NCBI GenBank assembly: GCA_028689585.1
Contig: JAQVCW010000012.1
Span: forward strand, 49,011 to 113,010
Origin: Lachnospiraceae bacterium
Lineage (GTDB): Bacteria > Bacillota > Clostridia > Lachnospirales > Lachnospiraceae
Length of the DNA: 64,000 bases
Direction: 5' to 3'
The notes beneath the pieces were generated by a model that saw only the letters and a program-made list of their open reading frames with translations, was not told the origin of the DNA and searched no databases. Of the stretch, positions 34,415 through 43,824 are shown one piece after another (position 1 is the stretch's first letter; every line of letters begins with the position of its first letter). The position numbers were made by a program, and so were the translations under genes.

Positions 34415-35209
34415 TCACAAAATAAACATTCTGGCGGCCGCAACCTCGGCCACGGTCTTTCCGGTGAAGGAAACCGTATAGGCATCCAGCCTGGTCACAC
34501 CCGGGAAATAGCTGGCTCTTCTGGCTCTGTAATGGTCTTTGAAGCAGATTTCCATGGTGAGGGTGGAAGGCAGGTCAATGTGGCATTTGTTCCGGTGAAG
34601 GACGGCTTCTTTTGCCTGGGCCTCTATCAGGGTGCAGGCTTCTTCCGGCGTGATATTGATGGTCGCGCATCCCAGACCTTCTTTTACGGCAACGGTGCGG
34701 ATGTTGGGGTCATGGGAATGAACATGATCGCAGAGCGCCTTATCGCCGCTGAGGAATACGGAAGGAACACCAAGCTCGGCTGCATAATAGGCGTGCATGA
34801 GAAATTCACTGCAGAGCTGTCCGTTGAATTTTACATAATTGTTGCCCCGGTTCATGGTGTGGCTCAAGGGGTTGGTATCGAAACCGGCAGGGCTGTGGTA
34901 GCCCACAAAGAGAACCGCATCAAAGGAGGAGTCAATGCCTCCCAGCATGGAATCCGGGCTGTTGGTCCAGTCGCGGATAAAGCGGCATTGCTTTGGAAAA
35001 CCGGTGATATCGATATTTCTTCCGCTGTCATGAGCATCCTTGATGTAGACTTCATCGGCGCCGGCTTCGATGGCGCCCTTTGCGGCAGCCATGGCTTCGG
35101 CCTTCATCTGCGCAGCTACGGCGGTGTGCTCCGGATCTCCCAGGTTGGTGGACTGCCATGAAGTAGAGCCGGTAATTCCTTCCAGGTCTACGCTGATATA
35201 TACTTTCAT
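34415..35209 (-). CDS. dppA: M55 family D-aminopeptidase (DppA)
   Basis: 264 residues. The metal-binding start is MKVYISVDLEGITG. Also visible are KDAHDSGRNID, FVGYHSPAG and NYVKFNGQL, all hallmarks of DppA, a zinc decamer that releases N-terminal D-Ala from peptides such as D-Ala-D-Ala. It is last in a minus-strand unit with an M20 peptidase and alanine racemase, and divergent from an Opp transporter with an LD-carboxypeptidase, which supports use of D-amino-acid peptides. A structured repeat lies in the 128-base gap to the upstream gene. Confidence 0.94.
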   Translation of the reverse strand: MKVYISVDLEGITGSTSWQSTNLGDPEHTAVAAQMKAEAMAAAKGAIEAGADEVYIKDAHDSGRNIDITGFPKQCRFIRDWTNSPDSMLGGIDSSFDAVLFVGYHSPAGFDTNPLSHTMNRGNNYVKFNGQLCSEFLMHAYYAAELGVPSVFLSGDKALCDHVHSHDPNIRTVAVKEGLGCATINITPEEACTLIEAQAKEAVLHRNKCHIDLPSTLTMEICFKDHYRARRASYFPGVTRLDAYTVSFTGKTVAEVAAARMFIL

Positions 35210-35240
35210 AAGGTACTTCCTTTCGTGATTGTGTTGTAAG

Positions 35241-35327
35241 CTCCGCCAGATTGCAGAGCGGCTCAGATGAATTATGCCAGCAGAGCTGACCAGCCGCCTG
35301 CAGCAAGCACGCCAGGGCGTACTTGAA
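35241..35327. repeat. GATTGCAGAG...CAAGnACGC structured repeat, copy B
   Basis: CAGATTGCAGAGCGGCT pairs with AGCCGCCTGCAG, followed by CAAGCACGCC/GGCGTACTTG. About 75% identical to copy A by eye. Confidence 0.8.
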
Positions 35328-35337
35328 CGGAGTCGCT

Positions 35338-36549
35338 TTACAATGATTGTCTGTAGTTCAAAAGCTTCTGTGTAAGATGGTACTGCAGCAGGACTCCCGT
35401 TTTCAGGCAGTTATCGTCCAGCTCGAACTGGGGAGAATGCAGGGGAGCGCCCGGGGCTTTTGCAGGAGCGGTACATCCCAGATGGTAGAACACGCTGGCT
35501 TTTGCATCATGCTGGAAAAAGGAAAAATCCTCTACACCAAGGCTGGGAAATTCTTTCCAGTGAATGTGTTCTTCGCCCAGCAGTTCTGCTGCATTCAGGG
35601 CAGCCAGCTCCACCAGTTCATTGCTGTTGATCAGGGCATCGTATCCGGAATGAATGGTCAGTTCTGCTTTGCCGCCGTAAGCGGCAGCGATATGGGTGCA
35701 CTGCTGCTGAATCATGGTATGAGCTTTGGTGCGGGTTTTGGGATCCAGTGTCCGCAGAGTTCCGGTGAGAGTGACCTGATCGCAGATGATGTTGCCTGCC
35801 TGGCCGCCCTGTATTTTTCCAAAAGAAAGAACGGCGCTGTTCAGGGGAGAAATATTGCGGCTGACCAGAGTCTGGAGGGACAGGATCAGATTGGAGGCAA
35901 TGACAATAGAATCAATGCCGTTTTCCGGATAGGCCCCGTGGCATCCCACACCCGTCACATTTATGATGATTTCATCACTGGAAGCATTCAGCCTTCCGTA
36001 TTTTAATTCCACATCGCCGGTGGGAAACTGGGGCATGACATGAAGTCCCGTCACATAATCCACCGCAGGATCGTTCATACATCCGGCTTCCACCATGCGT
36101 TTTGCGCCCCCCACAGTTTCTTCCGCAGGCTGGAAAAAGCATTTTACGGTTCCGGACCATTCACTGCGGTGTCTCTGGAGCAGGCAGGCAGTGCCAAGCA
36201 GTATGGCGGTATGGGCATCGTGGCCGCAGGCGTGCATCATGCCGGGATTTCTAGAGCAGCAGGGATGCTCTTTGGGCTCGGTAATGGGCAGCGCATCTAT
36301 ATCGGCCCGGATGCCGATCACCGGAGAACCGGAGGCCGGTGCTTTGCCCGTTCCCTCAATCTGTGCCAGGATACCGGTATCAGCGATAAAGCGAAACGGA
36401 ATATCCCACTGCTTCAGGCAGTCTGTTATGATGGTATCGGTTTTGTATTCCCGGGTGCCGTTTTCCGGGTTTTCGTGCAGGGCATGACGGATGGCAGTCA
36501 GAGTGGAAAAAAGCTGTTCAGTTTCTTCTTTGATATTTTCATAAACCAT
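35338..36549 (-). CDS. M20 family metallopeptidase / N-acyl amino acid amidohydrolase
   Basis: 403 residues from ATG 36549, which overlaps the end of alr by 11 bases. The longer open frame to 36678 lies inside alr and is rejected. Family marks: GIRADIDALPI, HACGHDAHTAILLGTA, FFQPAEETVGGA and the late LGVEDFSFF. These are the two-metal M20D amidohydrolases (aminoacylase, IAA-amino acid hydrolase, N-acetyl-diaminopimelate deacetylase). The exact acyl or peptide substrate is undecided. Its partners argue for trimming imported cell-wall-derived peptides. Confidence 0.92.
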   Translation of the reverse strand: MVYENIKEETEQLFSTLTAIRHALHENPENGTREYKTDTIITDCLKQWDIPFRFIADTGILAQIEGTGKAPASGSPVIGIRADIDALPITEPKEHPCCSRNPGMMHACGHDAHTAILLGTACLLQRHRSEWSGTVKCFFQPAEETVGGAKRMVEAGCMNDPAVDYVTGLHVMPQFPTGDVELKYGRLNASSDEIIINVTGVGCHGAYPENGIDSIVIASNLILSLQTLVSRNISPLNSAVLSFGKIQGGQAGNIICDQVTLTGTLRTLDPKTRTKAHTMIQQQCTHIAAAYGGKAELTIHSGYDALINSNELVELAALNAAELLGEEHIHWKEFPSLGVEDFSFFQHDAKASVFYHLGCTAPAKAPGAPLHSPQFELDDNCLKTGVLLQYHLTQKLLNYRQSL

Positions 36550-37648
36550 AATAAATTCTCCGCGGCCTTTCTGATAATCGGGATACAATTTCATTTTTGT
36601 TCGTCTGAGCAAGCTGGCTGACGGCCTGAATGTCCAGGGTATTTTCGGTTCCGTCCCCATAGATGATGACGCGGTCACCGATCCTGGCCTCCGGTACCAA
36701 AGTCAAATCCACCATGCACTGATCCATACAGATTACTCCTACGATGGGGCAGGAAACTCCGTGGATCGTGACCCGTCCTTTTTGAAATAAATTCCGGGGA
36801 TATCCATCTGCATAGCCGAACGGAAGTGTCCCTACACGGGTATCCTCCGGGGCACGCCAGGCATAATCATAGCTGACGCCTTCCCCCTTTTTCAGACTGC
36901 TGATATGACAGATCTTAGTCTCAAAGGTCAGGGCCTGGCGGACGGATACATATCCTTTGTGAAATCCCCGCAGTCCGTAGATCAGCGCGCCTGCACGCAC
37001 AAGATTCAGACGGTACTGAGGATAATCCACCAGTGCGATGCTGTCGGCGATATGCTTATAATGGAAATGACAGCCCTCGGATTCTAAAAACTGAACCGCA
37101 TTCTGAAAACGGTCGAACTGAAGCTGATTGGTTTCATCGTTCAGAAGCGCCAGATGAGAGAATATCCCGTCCGTCTGAAGATGGGGAAGACGGCACACGC
37201 TCAGGGCTTCCTCCAGCCCGTTTTCGGAAGAAGGGAAGCCAATGCGGTGAAAACCGGTGTCTATCTTCAAATGAATGGTTCCGGTTTTGTGCTGTCTGGC
37301 GGCAATTTCTTCCAGCAGGAGGGCCTGATGCAGGGAATCTACGGTCTGGATAATGTCATGCTCAATGACATAATGCAGACAGGAATCCGGTGTCAGCCCC
37401 ATGACCAGAACCGGATAGGGGTAACATGACCTGATTTCCAGCGCTTCTTCTAAGGTAGCGACGGCCAGAAGAGAAGCGCCGCTGTTCATCAAAACAGGAG
37501 CCAGCTTCAAAACTCCGTGGCCATAGGCATTGGCTTTTACAACAGCAGCCACTGCGGTATCCTTTCCCATGAGCTGACAGATATTCCGCATGTTTTGTGC
37601 AATGGCAGAAAGATCAATTTTTATAACGGTATCCCGAAGTATTTCCAT
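36539..37648 (-). CDS. alr: Alanine racemase
   Basis: 369 residues, standard length. PLP lysine in AVVKANAYGHG, second catalytic Tyr in GVSYDYAWRAPEDTRVGTLPFGYADGYPR region, and the ICMDQCMVD loop. It interconverts L- and D-alanine. Placed first in an operon with M20 and DppA peptidases, it may act catabolically, turning D-Ala released from peptides into L-Ala, rather than as the biosynthetic copy. Whether another alr exists is not visible here. AAAGAGG lies upstream of ATG 37648. Confidence 0.95.
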   Translation of the reverse strand: MEILRDTVIKIDLSAIAQNMRNICQLMGKDTAVAAVVKANAYGHGVLKLAPVLMNSGASLLAVATLEEALEIRSCYPYPVLVMGLTPDSCLHYVIEHDIIQTVDSLHQALLLEEIAARQHKTGTIHLKIDTGFHRIGFPSSENGLEEALSVCRLPHLQTDGIFSHLALLNDETNQLQFDRFQNAVQFLESEGCHFHYKHIADSIALVDYPQYRLNLVRAGALIYGLRGFHKGYVSVRQALTFETKICHISSLKKGEGVSYDYAWRAPEDTRVGTLPFGYADGYPRNLFQKGRVTIHGVSCPIVGVICMDQCMVDLTLVPEARIGDRVIIYGDGTENTLDIQAVSQLAQTNKNEIVSRLSERPRRIYYGL

Positions 37649-37830
37649 AGAAACCTCTTTTTTAAGTATTATTTTTGTGTTGGTCCTCTCCGGCAGAATG
37701 CCGGAATTCGCTCCCTTATCTTACCTCTATTCTTCGAAAAAAACAATCAAAAAATTGAGAGAATAACAGAAAAAACACTGCAAAACTTCTATAAAAAAAA
37801 TTGAGGAATAAAAATAATTCGTGAAACTCG

Positions 37831-37859
37831 TTGACATAGTAAAAAAATTGGATTAAAAT
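37831..37859 (+). promoter_or_regulatory. Sigma-A promoter of the opp operon
   Basis: TTGACA (37831-37836), 17-bp spacer, TAAAAT (37854-37859), followed by a 150-nt leader. The divergent alr promoter was not clearly identified in 37649-37830. Confidence 0.75.
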
Positions 37860-37876
37860 AGTAAAAACGTACAAAG

Positions 37877-37906
37877 GGGTGCCTGAATAAAAAAAGGCGC
37901 CCTTTT
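37877..37906 (+). terminator. Leader terminator / attenuator of the opp operon
   Basis: GGGTGCC (37877-37883) pairs with GGCGCCC (37896-37902) including one G-U pair, then TTTTAC. It begins about 12 bases after the expected transcription start, and a palindrome TTTACTATATAAAGTAAA follows. This is the position of an attenuator. The controlling signal is unknown. Confidence 0.6.
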
Positions 37907-38014
37907 ACTATATAAAGTAAAGCAAATTTTCTCAAAAACAGCTTTTATAAATAGCTTTTATATAAGAAACGAAAGGATTATCTGATAAAAATTAAAATAA
38001 GTAAGAGGTGCGAT

Positions 38015-38941
38015 ATGGTAAGATACATTATAAAACGAATTGTGGCCGGGTTTTTGTCCCTGCTGATGCTGATAACCCTGACTTTTTTTCTGATGCACGC
38101 CATTCCGGGAGGCCCTTTCAGTTCGGATAAGTACCGAAAGACTCCCCAGGCGGTTCTGGAACAGATTCAGGATCAGTATGGCCTGAACGAGCCGGTTTAT
38201 GTGCAGTATATTAGTTATCTGCAGAACCTGGCGAAAGGAAATCTGGGCGTGTCTTTTACAAAGCTGAATTATTCTGTGAATGATCTGATTTCCAACGGAA
38301 TGCCGGCTTCGGCGAAGATCGGCTTTTTGGCGATCCTGCTGGCACTGCTGATCGGGATTCCGCTGGGGACCACGGCGGCGGTGAGGAGAGGGCATCTGGC
38401 GGATGGCGTATCCATGGTGATTGCTACGGTGGGTGTGTCCGTCCCCAGCTTTGTGCTTTGTGTGCTCACCATGTATCTGTTCTGCGATCGGCTGAAGCTG
38501 CTGCCGACCTACGGACTGAGCAGTTGGAAATGCTATATTCTTCCGGTGGGCTGCATGGCTTTCGGACAGATTGCCTACATCACCCGTCTGATGAGATCCA
38601 GTATGCTGGAAACACTGCGTCAGGACTTTATCCGGACGGAGCGAAGCAAGGGGATACCGGAACTGGCAGTCATTGGAAAATATGCATTAAAGAATTCTAT
38701 TTTACCGGTCATTACCTATATGGGGCCCATGGTGGCGACGCTGCTGACGGGAACCTTCATTATAGAAAAGGTTTTCAGCATTCCCGGACTGGGGCGGTAT
38801 TTTGTCAATGCAATCGGGGACAGGGATTATGCGGTGACTCTGGGACTTACGATTTTTGTGGGGGCACTGATCATTATCTGCAATCTGATCGTGGATATCA
38901 TCTATGCTTTTGTGGATCCAAGAGTGAAGATTGACCGGTAA
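38015..38941 (+). CDS. oppB: Oligopeptide ABC transporter permease (OppB/DppB)
   Basis: 308 residues, six membrane helices. Begins MVRYIIKRIVAGFLSLLMLI with the family motif HAIPGGPF, and carries the EAA loop (LRQDFIRTERSKGIPE) and the end RVKIDR. It forms the channel with OppC. Ligand type (di-, oligo- or muropeptide) is not decidable from the permease. The neighbouring D-peptidases and LD-carboxypeptidase point to cell-wall peptides. Confidence 0.93.
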   Translation: MVRYIIKRIVAGFLSLLMLITLTFFLMHAIPGGPFSSDKYRKTPQAVLEQIQDQYGLNEPVYVQYISYLQNLAKGNLGVSFTKLNYSVNDLISNGMPASAKIGFLAILLALLIGIPLGTTAAVRRGHLADGVSMVIATVGVSVPSFVLCVLTMYLFCDRLKLLPTYGLSSWKCYILPVGCMAFGQIAYITRLMRSSMLETLRQDFIRTERSKGIPELAVIGKYALKNSILPVITYMGPMVATLLTGTFIIEKVFSIPGLGRYFVNAIGDRDYAVTLGLTIFVGALIIICNLIVDIIYAFVDPRVKIDR

Positions 38942-38943
38942 TA

Positions 38944-39909
38944 ATGACTGCAGGAGAAAAGGACAGGATTATGAATACATATAATTATGAAACCGAGATA
39001 CCGGAAGAACTTCTGGAAGACATTACAGAGGAAGAACGGGAAAAAGAAAGTATAGACCGGACCAGTTTTTCCTACTGGCAGATTTCATGGAGACGCTTCA
39101 AGAAAGATAAGCTGGCCATGGGCGGTCTGGTGGTGATTATTGTGATGACGCTGTGTGCTGTCATCGGCCCTATGCTCAGCCCCTATGACTATGACCAGAC
39201 GGATTTTATTGCCATTTTGCAGGGACCTTCGGCGAAGCATTGGTTCGGGACAGATCTGCTGGGGCGCGATGTGTTTGTCCGCACTCTTTACGGGGCACGC
39301 ATCAGTCTTTCCATCGGATTTGTGGCCGCAGCGATTAATATGGTGATTGGCGTACTGTATGGCGGGATTGCAGGCTACCTGGGCGGCTGGGTGGACATGA
39401 TCATGATGCGGATCGTGGATGTGCTGAGCGGCATTCCCAGTCTGATCTATCTGATTTTGATTATGATGTTTATGGGCAGCAGTATTCAGAGTATTCTGCT
39501 GGCGATGTGCCTGACCTACTGGATCACCACAGCCAGAATGGTAAGAGGGCAGATATTCACCCTGCGGGAGCAGGACTACGCATTGGCAGGGAAGGTCTGC
39601 GGCCAGAGCAAATGGCAGATACTGACGCAGCATCTGATCCCGAACAGCATGGGAAGCATTATCGTAACCGTTACTTTTTTAATTCCTTCCGCTATTTTTG
39701 AAGAAGCCTTCTTAAGCTTTCTTGGAATTGGAATACAGGTACCTATGGCGAGCTGGGGTACTATGTGTAATGACGCAATCCAGTATCTGACCCAGCAGCC
39801 CTGTTTGATGCTGTTTCCGGCATTGGCTATCAGCATTACCATATTCGCTCTGAATTTTATCGGAGATGGACTGAGGGATGCACTGGATCCCAGAATAAAT
39901 AAACAGTAA
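38944..39909 (+). CDS. oppC: Oligopeptide ABC transporter permease (OppC/DppC)
   Basis: 321 residues with a 50-residue cytoplasmic N-terminal extension rich in Glu, then the OppC_N helix (FKKDKLAMGGLVVIIVM), family motif HWFGTDLLGRDVFVRTLYGARISL, an EAA loop and the end DPRIN. ATG 38944 is two bases after oppB. ATG 38971 with AAAGG upstream is an equally possible start. Partner permease of OppB. Confidence 0.93.
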   Translation: MTAGEKDRIMNTYNYETEIPEELLEDITEEEREKESIDRTSFSYWQISWRRFKKDKLAMGGLVVIIVMTLCAVIGPMLSPYDYDQTDFIAILQGPSAKHWFGTDLLGRDVFVRTLYGARISLSIGFVAAAINMVIGVLYGGIAGYLGGWVDMIMMRIVDVLSGIPSLIYLILIMMFMGSSIQSILLAMCLTYWITTARMVRGQIFTLREQDYALAGKVCGQSKWQILTQHLIPNSMGSIIVTVTFLIPSAIFEEAFLSFLGIGIQVPMASWGTMCNDAIQYLTQQPCLMLFPALAISITIFALNFIGDGLRDALDPRINKQ

Positions 39910-39919
39910 GGATGAAATC

Positions 39920-40918
39920 ATGGCAGAAAAAATATTGGAAGTAAAGAACTTAAGAACAACATTTCAGACGCTGGCGGGAGAAGTAAAGGCAGTCCGCGGC
40001 ACTTCCTTTTACGTGGAGAGCGGCGAGAGCCTGGGCATAGTGGGGGAGAGCGGCTGCGGCAAGAGTGTGACCATGCTTTCCATTCTTCATCTGCTGGATG
40101 AAAATGCCAGAGCAGAGGCGGATGCCATCAATTTTGTAGGACAGGATATTTCCAGGATCACCACAAAGGAGATGCGCAAGCTTAATGGCTATAAGATCGG
40201 AATGATCTTTCAGGATCCCATGACCAGTCTGAATCCGGTATTTTCCATCGAGCAGCAGATCTGTGATCCGCTGATGCGCCACCTGAAGCTAAACCGGCCC
40301 CAGGCGAGAAAAAAGGCCTTGGAAATGCTGGAGACAGTGGGGATTCCCAGTCCGGAAAGCAGGCTGAAGCAGTATCCCCATGAATTATCCGGCGGTCTGA
40401 GGCAGAGAGTGATGATTGCCATTGCCATGTGCTGCAATCCAAGGCTGCTGATCGCGGATGAGCCTACCACAGCCCTTGATGTGACGGTGCAGGCGCAGAT
40501 TCTCGATTTGATGAAGCAGATGAAAGAAGAATATGATACTGCGGTGGTTCTGATCAGCCACGATCTGGGAGTGATTTCCAGCCTGTGCAGCCGCGTCATT
40601 GTCATGTACGGCGGTGTGATTGTGGAAGAGGGACTGATTGATGATCTGTTCTATGAGACCGGCCATCCCTATACGGCAGGCCTGCTTCGGTCCATACCCA
40701 GGGGAGACGGCGAAAAGCTGGTGCCCATCGACGGAACGCCGCCGGATCTTTTGAATCCTCCGAAGGGATGTCCGTTCGCAGCCCGCTGCAGCCATGCGAT
40801 GAAGCTGTGCAGGGAGGCGATGCCGCCGAAATATCCGATGAATGAGCATCATTATAGCTGCTGCTGGCTGCATCATCCTTCGGTAATCGCAAAACGGGGG
40901 GAGGCAAAACTGATATGA
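39920..40918 (+). CDS. oppD: Oligopeptide ABC transporter ATP-binding protein (OppD/DppD)
   Basis: 332 residues. Walker A GESGCGKSV, signature LSGGLRQRVMIA, Walker B LLIADEPTTALD. The C-terminal oligopeptide extension has the cysteine cluster GCPFAARCSHAMKLC, which in relatives can hold an iron-sulfur cluster. Overlaps oppF by four bases. Confidence 0.94.
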   Translation: MAEKILEVKNLRTTFQTLAGEVKAVRGTSFYVESGESLGIVGESGCGKSVTMLSILHLLDENARAEADAINFVGQDISRITTKEMRKLNGYKIGMIFQDPMTSLNPVFSIEQQICDPLMRHLKLNRPQARKKALEMLETVGIPSPESRLKQYPHELSGGLRQRVMIAIAMCCNPRLLIADEPTTALDVTVQAQILDLMKQMKEEYDTAVVLISHDLGVISSLCSRVIVMYGGVIVEEGLIDDLFYETGHPYTAGLLRSIPRGDGEKLVPIDGTPPDLLNPPKGCPFAARCSHAMKLCREAMPPKYPMNEHHYSCCWLHHPSVIAKRGEAKLI

Positions 40919-41892
40919 GCAAGCTGTGCATTGATGCAAAGGATTTGAAAATTCATTTTCCCCTGAAGAGCGGAATGTTTCAGAAAAAGAGAGTATTAAA
41001 AGCAGTGGACGGAGTCAGCTTTTCCATAGAAGCAGGAAGCACAATGGGCCTGGTAGGGGAGAGCGGCTGCGGCAAGACTACCGTGGGACGTTCTCTGCTG
41101 CGGCTGTATGAGATCCAGGAGGGCGGTCAGATCATTTTTGACGGAGCCGATATCAGCCGTTTTACGGATCAGCAGATGATGCCTTACCGAAAACGGATGC
41201 AGATGATCTTTCAGGATCCCTACACCAGTCTGGATCCCAGAAAAACGGTGGCGGGCATTGTCAGCGAACCGCTCCTGGCTATGAATATCATGAAGGGAAA
41301 GGACGCTCAGGACCGGGTGCGGGAGATGGTGGAGCTGGTTGGACTGAAAGCGGATCATCTGAGCCGGTATCCCCATGAATTTTCCGGAGGGCAGCGCCAG
41401 AGGATCGGAATTGCCAGAGCATTGGTGGCAAATCCGGAATTTATTGTCTGTGATGAACCAATCTCCGCATTGGATGTGTCCATACAGGCTCAGGTGATCA
41501 ATATCCTGGAGGAGCTGCAGGATAAATTTGGTTTTACCTATCTGTTTATCAGCCACGACCTGTCCATGGTCCGGCACATCAGCCATCAGGTGGGGGTTAT
41601 GTACCTGGGAAATCTGATCGAATATGCAGAAGTAGATGAATTATATGAAAACATGGTGCATCCCTACACCAAATGTCTTATGAGTGCGGTCCCGGCTGCA
41701 GATCCGGTGCAGAACCGGGAGCGGCAGCGGATCATACTGCAGGGGGACGTACCCTCTCCCATCGATCCGCCTTCCGGCTGTCCGTTTCGGACCAGATGCA
41801 AGTATTGCATGGATATCTGTGCAGAGAAGAAGCCGGAGCTGGTCAGGGTAAATGAGAAGCATATGGTGGCCTGCCATCTGGCAGGAAAATAA
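40915..41892 (+). CDS. oppF: Oligopeptide ABC transporter ATP-binding protein (OppF/DppF)
   Basis: 325 residues. Walker [16 protein letters not shown], signature [12 protein letters not shown], Walker [13 protein letters not shown], and a C-terminal cysteine cluster [15 protein letters not shown]. Heterodimer partner of OppD. A structured repeat lies between it and the binding-protein gene 250 bases downstream. Confidence 0.94.
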   Translation: MSKLCIDAKDLKIHFPLKSGMFQKKRVLKAVDGVSFSIEAGSTMGLVGESGCGKTTVGRSLLRLYEIQEGGQIIFDGADISRFTDQQMMPYRKRMQMIFQDPYTSLDPRKTVAGIVSEPLLAMNIMKGKDAQDRVREMVELVGLKADHLSRYPHEFSGGQRQRIGIARALVANPEFIVCDEPISALDVSIQAQVINILEELQDKFGFTYLFISHDLSMVRHISHQVGVMYLGNLIEYAEVDELYENMVHPYTKCLMSAVPAADPVQNRERQRIILQGDVPSPIDPPSGCPFRTRCKYCMDICAEKKPELVRVNEKHMVACHLAGK

Positions 41893-41902
41893 TAGTTCAG
41901 TG

Positions 41903-41972
41903 CAAGATTGCAGAGGTTTGTCATGCGAAGCATGACGGACCTCGCAGCAAGAACGCAGAGGCGTTCTTGAAT
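41903..41972. repeat. GATTGCAGAG...CAAGnACGC structured repeat, copy C
   Basis: AGATTGCAGAG and CTCGCAGCAAG frame a hairpin TTTGTCAT-GCGAAGC-ATGACGGAC whose sequence differs from copies A and B while staying paired. The second hairpin CAAGAACGC-AGAG-GCGTTCTTG is perfect. Confidence 0.8.
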
Positions 41973-42141
41973 TCAGCCAGGGAATGATCCCCGCTTTTAC
42001 AGGCGGCGGACAACATTCAGGCACATTAAAAATGGATAAGTAACTGGCACAATCCCACCGCGGATGATCACGCTTAGCGGCGCATTTCGGCAGGAGTCAT
42101 GTACAGTCGCTCAAATATAACAAAAAAAGGAGATTAAATTT

Positions 42142-43734
42142 ATGAGGAAGAAAATTGCAGCAGCATTAATGGCAGCGGTCACCGCTATGGCAAGTTTATC
42201 CGTGACGGCATTTGCAGAGGGAAATGTTCTGAAGTTTGCCCTGACACAGGAATGTGAGACATTGGATCCGGGGACCAGCGATTATCTGCAGTCCAGTGCA
42301 GTTATCATGAACCTGTTCATGGGACTGTATATGACCGGCCAGGATGGCATCACCTTAACAAATGGATGTGCAGAGAGCTATGACCTCAGTGAGGATGGCC
42401 TGACCTACACCTTCCATCTGTATGATGATCTGCTCTGGAGCGATGGAACTCCGCTGACCGCTCATGATTTTGAATATTCCTGGCTGCGGGTTCTGGATCC
42501 GGCACTGGCTTCCGGCGTGGTCAGCAATATGTACATGATCAAAAATGCAGAAGCTTATAATACGGGAAAATGTGAAGCGGATGAAGTGGGGATTACTGCA
42601 GTGGATGACACCACTCTGGTAGTGGAGCTGGAAAATCCAACCAGCTATTTCATTGATGTGACGGCTGAGGCATGCTACTGCCCGGTTCAGCAGGCAGCAG
42701 TAGAAGCTTCCGCTACCTGGAGCCAGAAGGCAGATACCTATGTCTGCAACGGTGCGTTTAAAGTATCTGAGATCAACCCAGAGGAGAGCTACATTCTTAC
42801 AAAGAACGAAAATTATAAATATGCGGATACCATTTCTCTGGATGAAACGGATATTGTCTTTATCGCAGACGGCTCTGCTACACTGACCGCGCTGAAGAAT
42901 GGTGAGATTGACATGACCAATAATATTTCATCCCAGGCACAGGCAGAATTTGACGGTTCAGATCAACTGATGAGCTTTGCTACCATCGGCACCTGTTATT
43001 ATGATTTCAACTGCGAACATCTGACGGATACAAGGGTAAGAAAAGCATTGTCCCTGGCCATTGACCGGGATACCATTACTCAGAACCTGATCCCCAGCAA
43101 ACCGGTCTCTTCTACCGGCTTCATTCCTTATGGCATCAGCTACAACGATTCCGAAGAAGATTTCCGTACCACGGTAGGGGATCTGCTTACATTCGATAAG
43201 GATACCGCAAAATCACTGCTGGATGAGGCAGTGGCAGACGGCTTTGATACTTCCGCAACCTATACCATCATTGTAAAAAATGATGAAGAACAGAAAACGG
43301 TAGCACAGGCAATGCAGGCTATGTGGAAAGAATATCTGGGCATGAACTTTGAAATCGTGACATATGAATCCGGAACCTACTGGGATGTGGTGCATCAGGG
43401 TGACTTTGATGTGGCTTACGATGGCTGGACCGGAGATTATGACGATCCGGATACCATGCTGGAATGCTTCAACCAGGTGGAGTGTGTGACACAGAACAGA
43501 TGGAGCGGAGAAAACGCAGAGAAATATGATGCCATGCTCAAAGAGTGTGCAGCTATGACGGATCAGACCAGTCGTTTTTCTGAATTTGTAGAAGCAGAGA
43601 AGCTGTTGATCGATGAAAGCCCGATCATGCCTCTGTATTTCAGAAAATCTCAGTTGCTGGTGGGCACAAATGTGACCTATGCAATTAATGATACACTGGG
43701 ACATACCCTGTTCAAATATACGGAAGTAGAATAA
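42142..43734 (+). CDS. oppA: Peptide ABC transporter substrate-binding protein (OppA/DppA family 5)
   Basis: 530 residues: signal peptide (about 1-26, cleavage TAFA-EG), then the SBP_bac_5 fold (QECETLDPGTSDYLQSS at the start, TYTFHLYDDLLWSDGTPLTAHDFEYSWLR). AAAGGAG precedes the ATG. No lipobox cysteine is present, although Gram-positive peptide-binding proteins are normally lipoproteins. It is the specificity component for the Opp system. The peptide class is inferred only from neighbours. Confidence 0.93.
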   Translation: MRKKIAAALMAAVTAMASLSVTAFAEGNVLKFALTQECETLDPGTSDYLQSSAVIMNLFMGLYMTGQDGITLTNGCAESYDLSEDGLTYTFHLYDDLLWSDGTPLTAHDFEYSWLRVLDPALASGVVSNMYMIKNAEAYNTGKCEADEVGITAVDDTTLVVELENPTSYFIDVTAEACYCPVQQAAVEASATWSQKADTYVCNGAFKVSEINPEESYILTKNENYKYADTISLDETDIVFIADGSATLTALKNGEIDMTNNISSQAQAEFDGSDQLMSFATIGTCYYDFNCEHLTDTRVRKALSLAIDRDTITQNLIPSKPVSSTGFIPYGISYNDSEEDFRTTVGDLLTFDKDTAKSLLDEAVADGFDTSATYTIIVKNDEEQKTVAQAMQAMWKEYLGMNFEIVTYESGTYWDVVHQGDFDVAYDGWTGDYDDPDTMLECFNQVECVTQNRWSGENAEKYDAMLKECAAMTDQTSRFSEFVEAEKLLIDESPIMPLYFRKSQLLVGTNVTYAINDTLGHTLFKYTEVE

Positions 43735-43755
43735 ATATTATAATACAGGGACGGC

Positions 43756-43800
43756 GTCAGCCCATTTGCCGCAGGCAAATTTAAAATGGGCTGATGTTCC
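43756..43800 (+). repeat. 45-nt palindromic leader element, copy 3 (before ldcA)
   Basis: GTCAGCCCATTTGC, loop CGCAG, GCAAATTTAAAATGGGCTGATGTTCC in two pieces. Ends 25 bases before the S66 peptidase start. Confidence 0.85.
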
Positions 43801-43824
43801 CTACCAAGAGGAAAAGGAAAAACG

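Noticed and set aside
35338..36678. The longer 446-residue form of the M20 peptidase
   Set aside because: The extra 43 residues are encoded inside alr and have no similarity to the family N-terminus. ATG 36549 gives a normal length.
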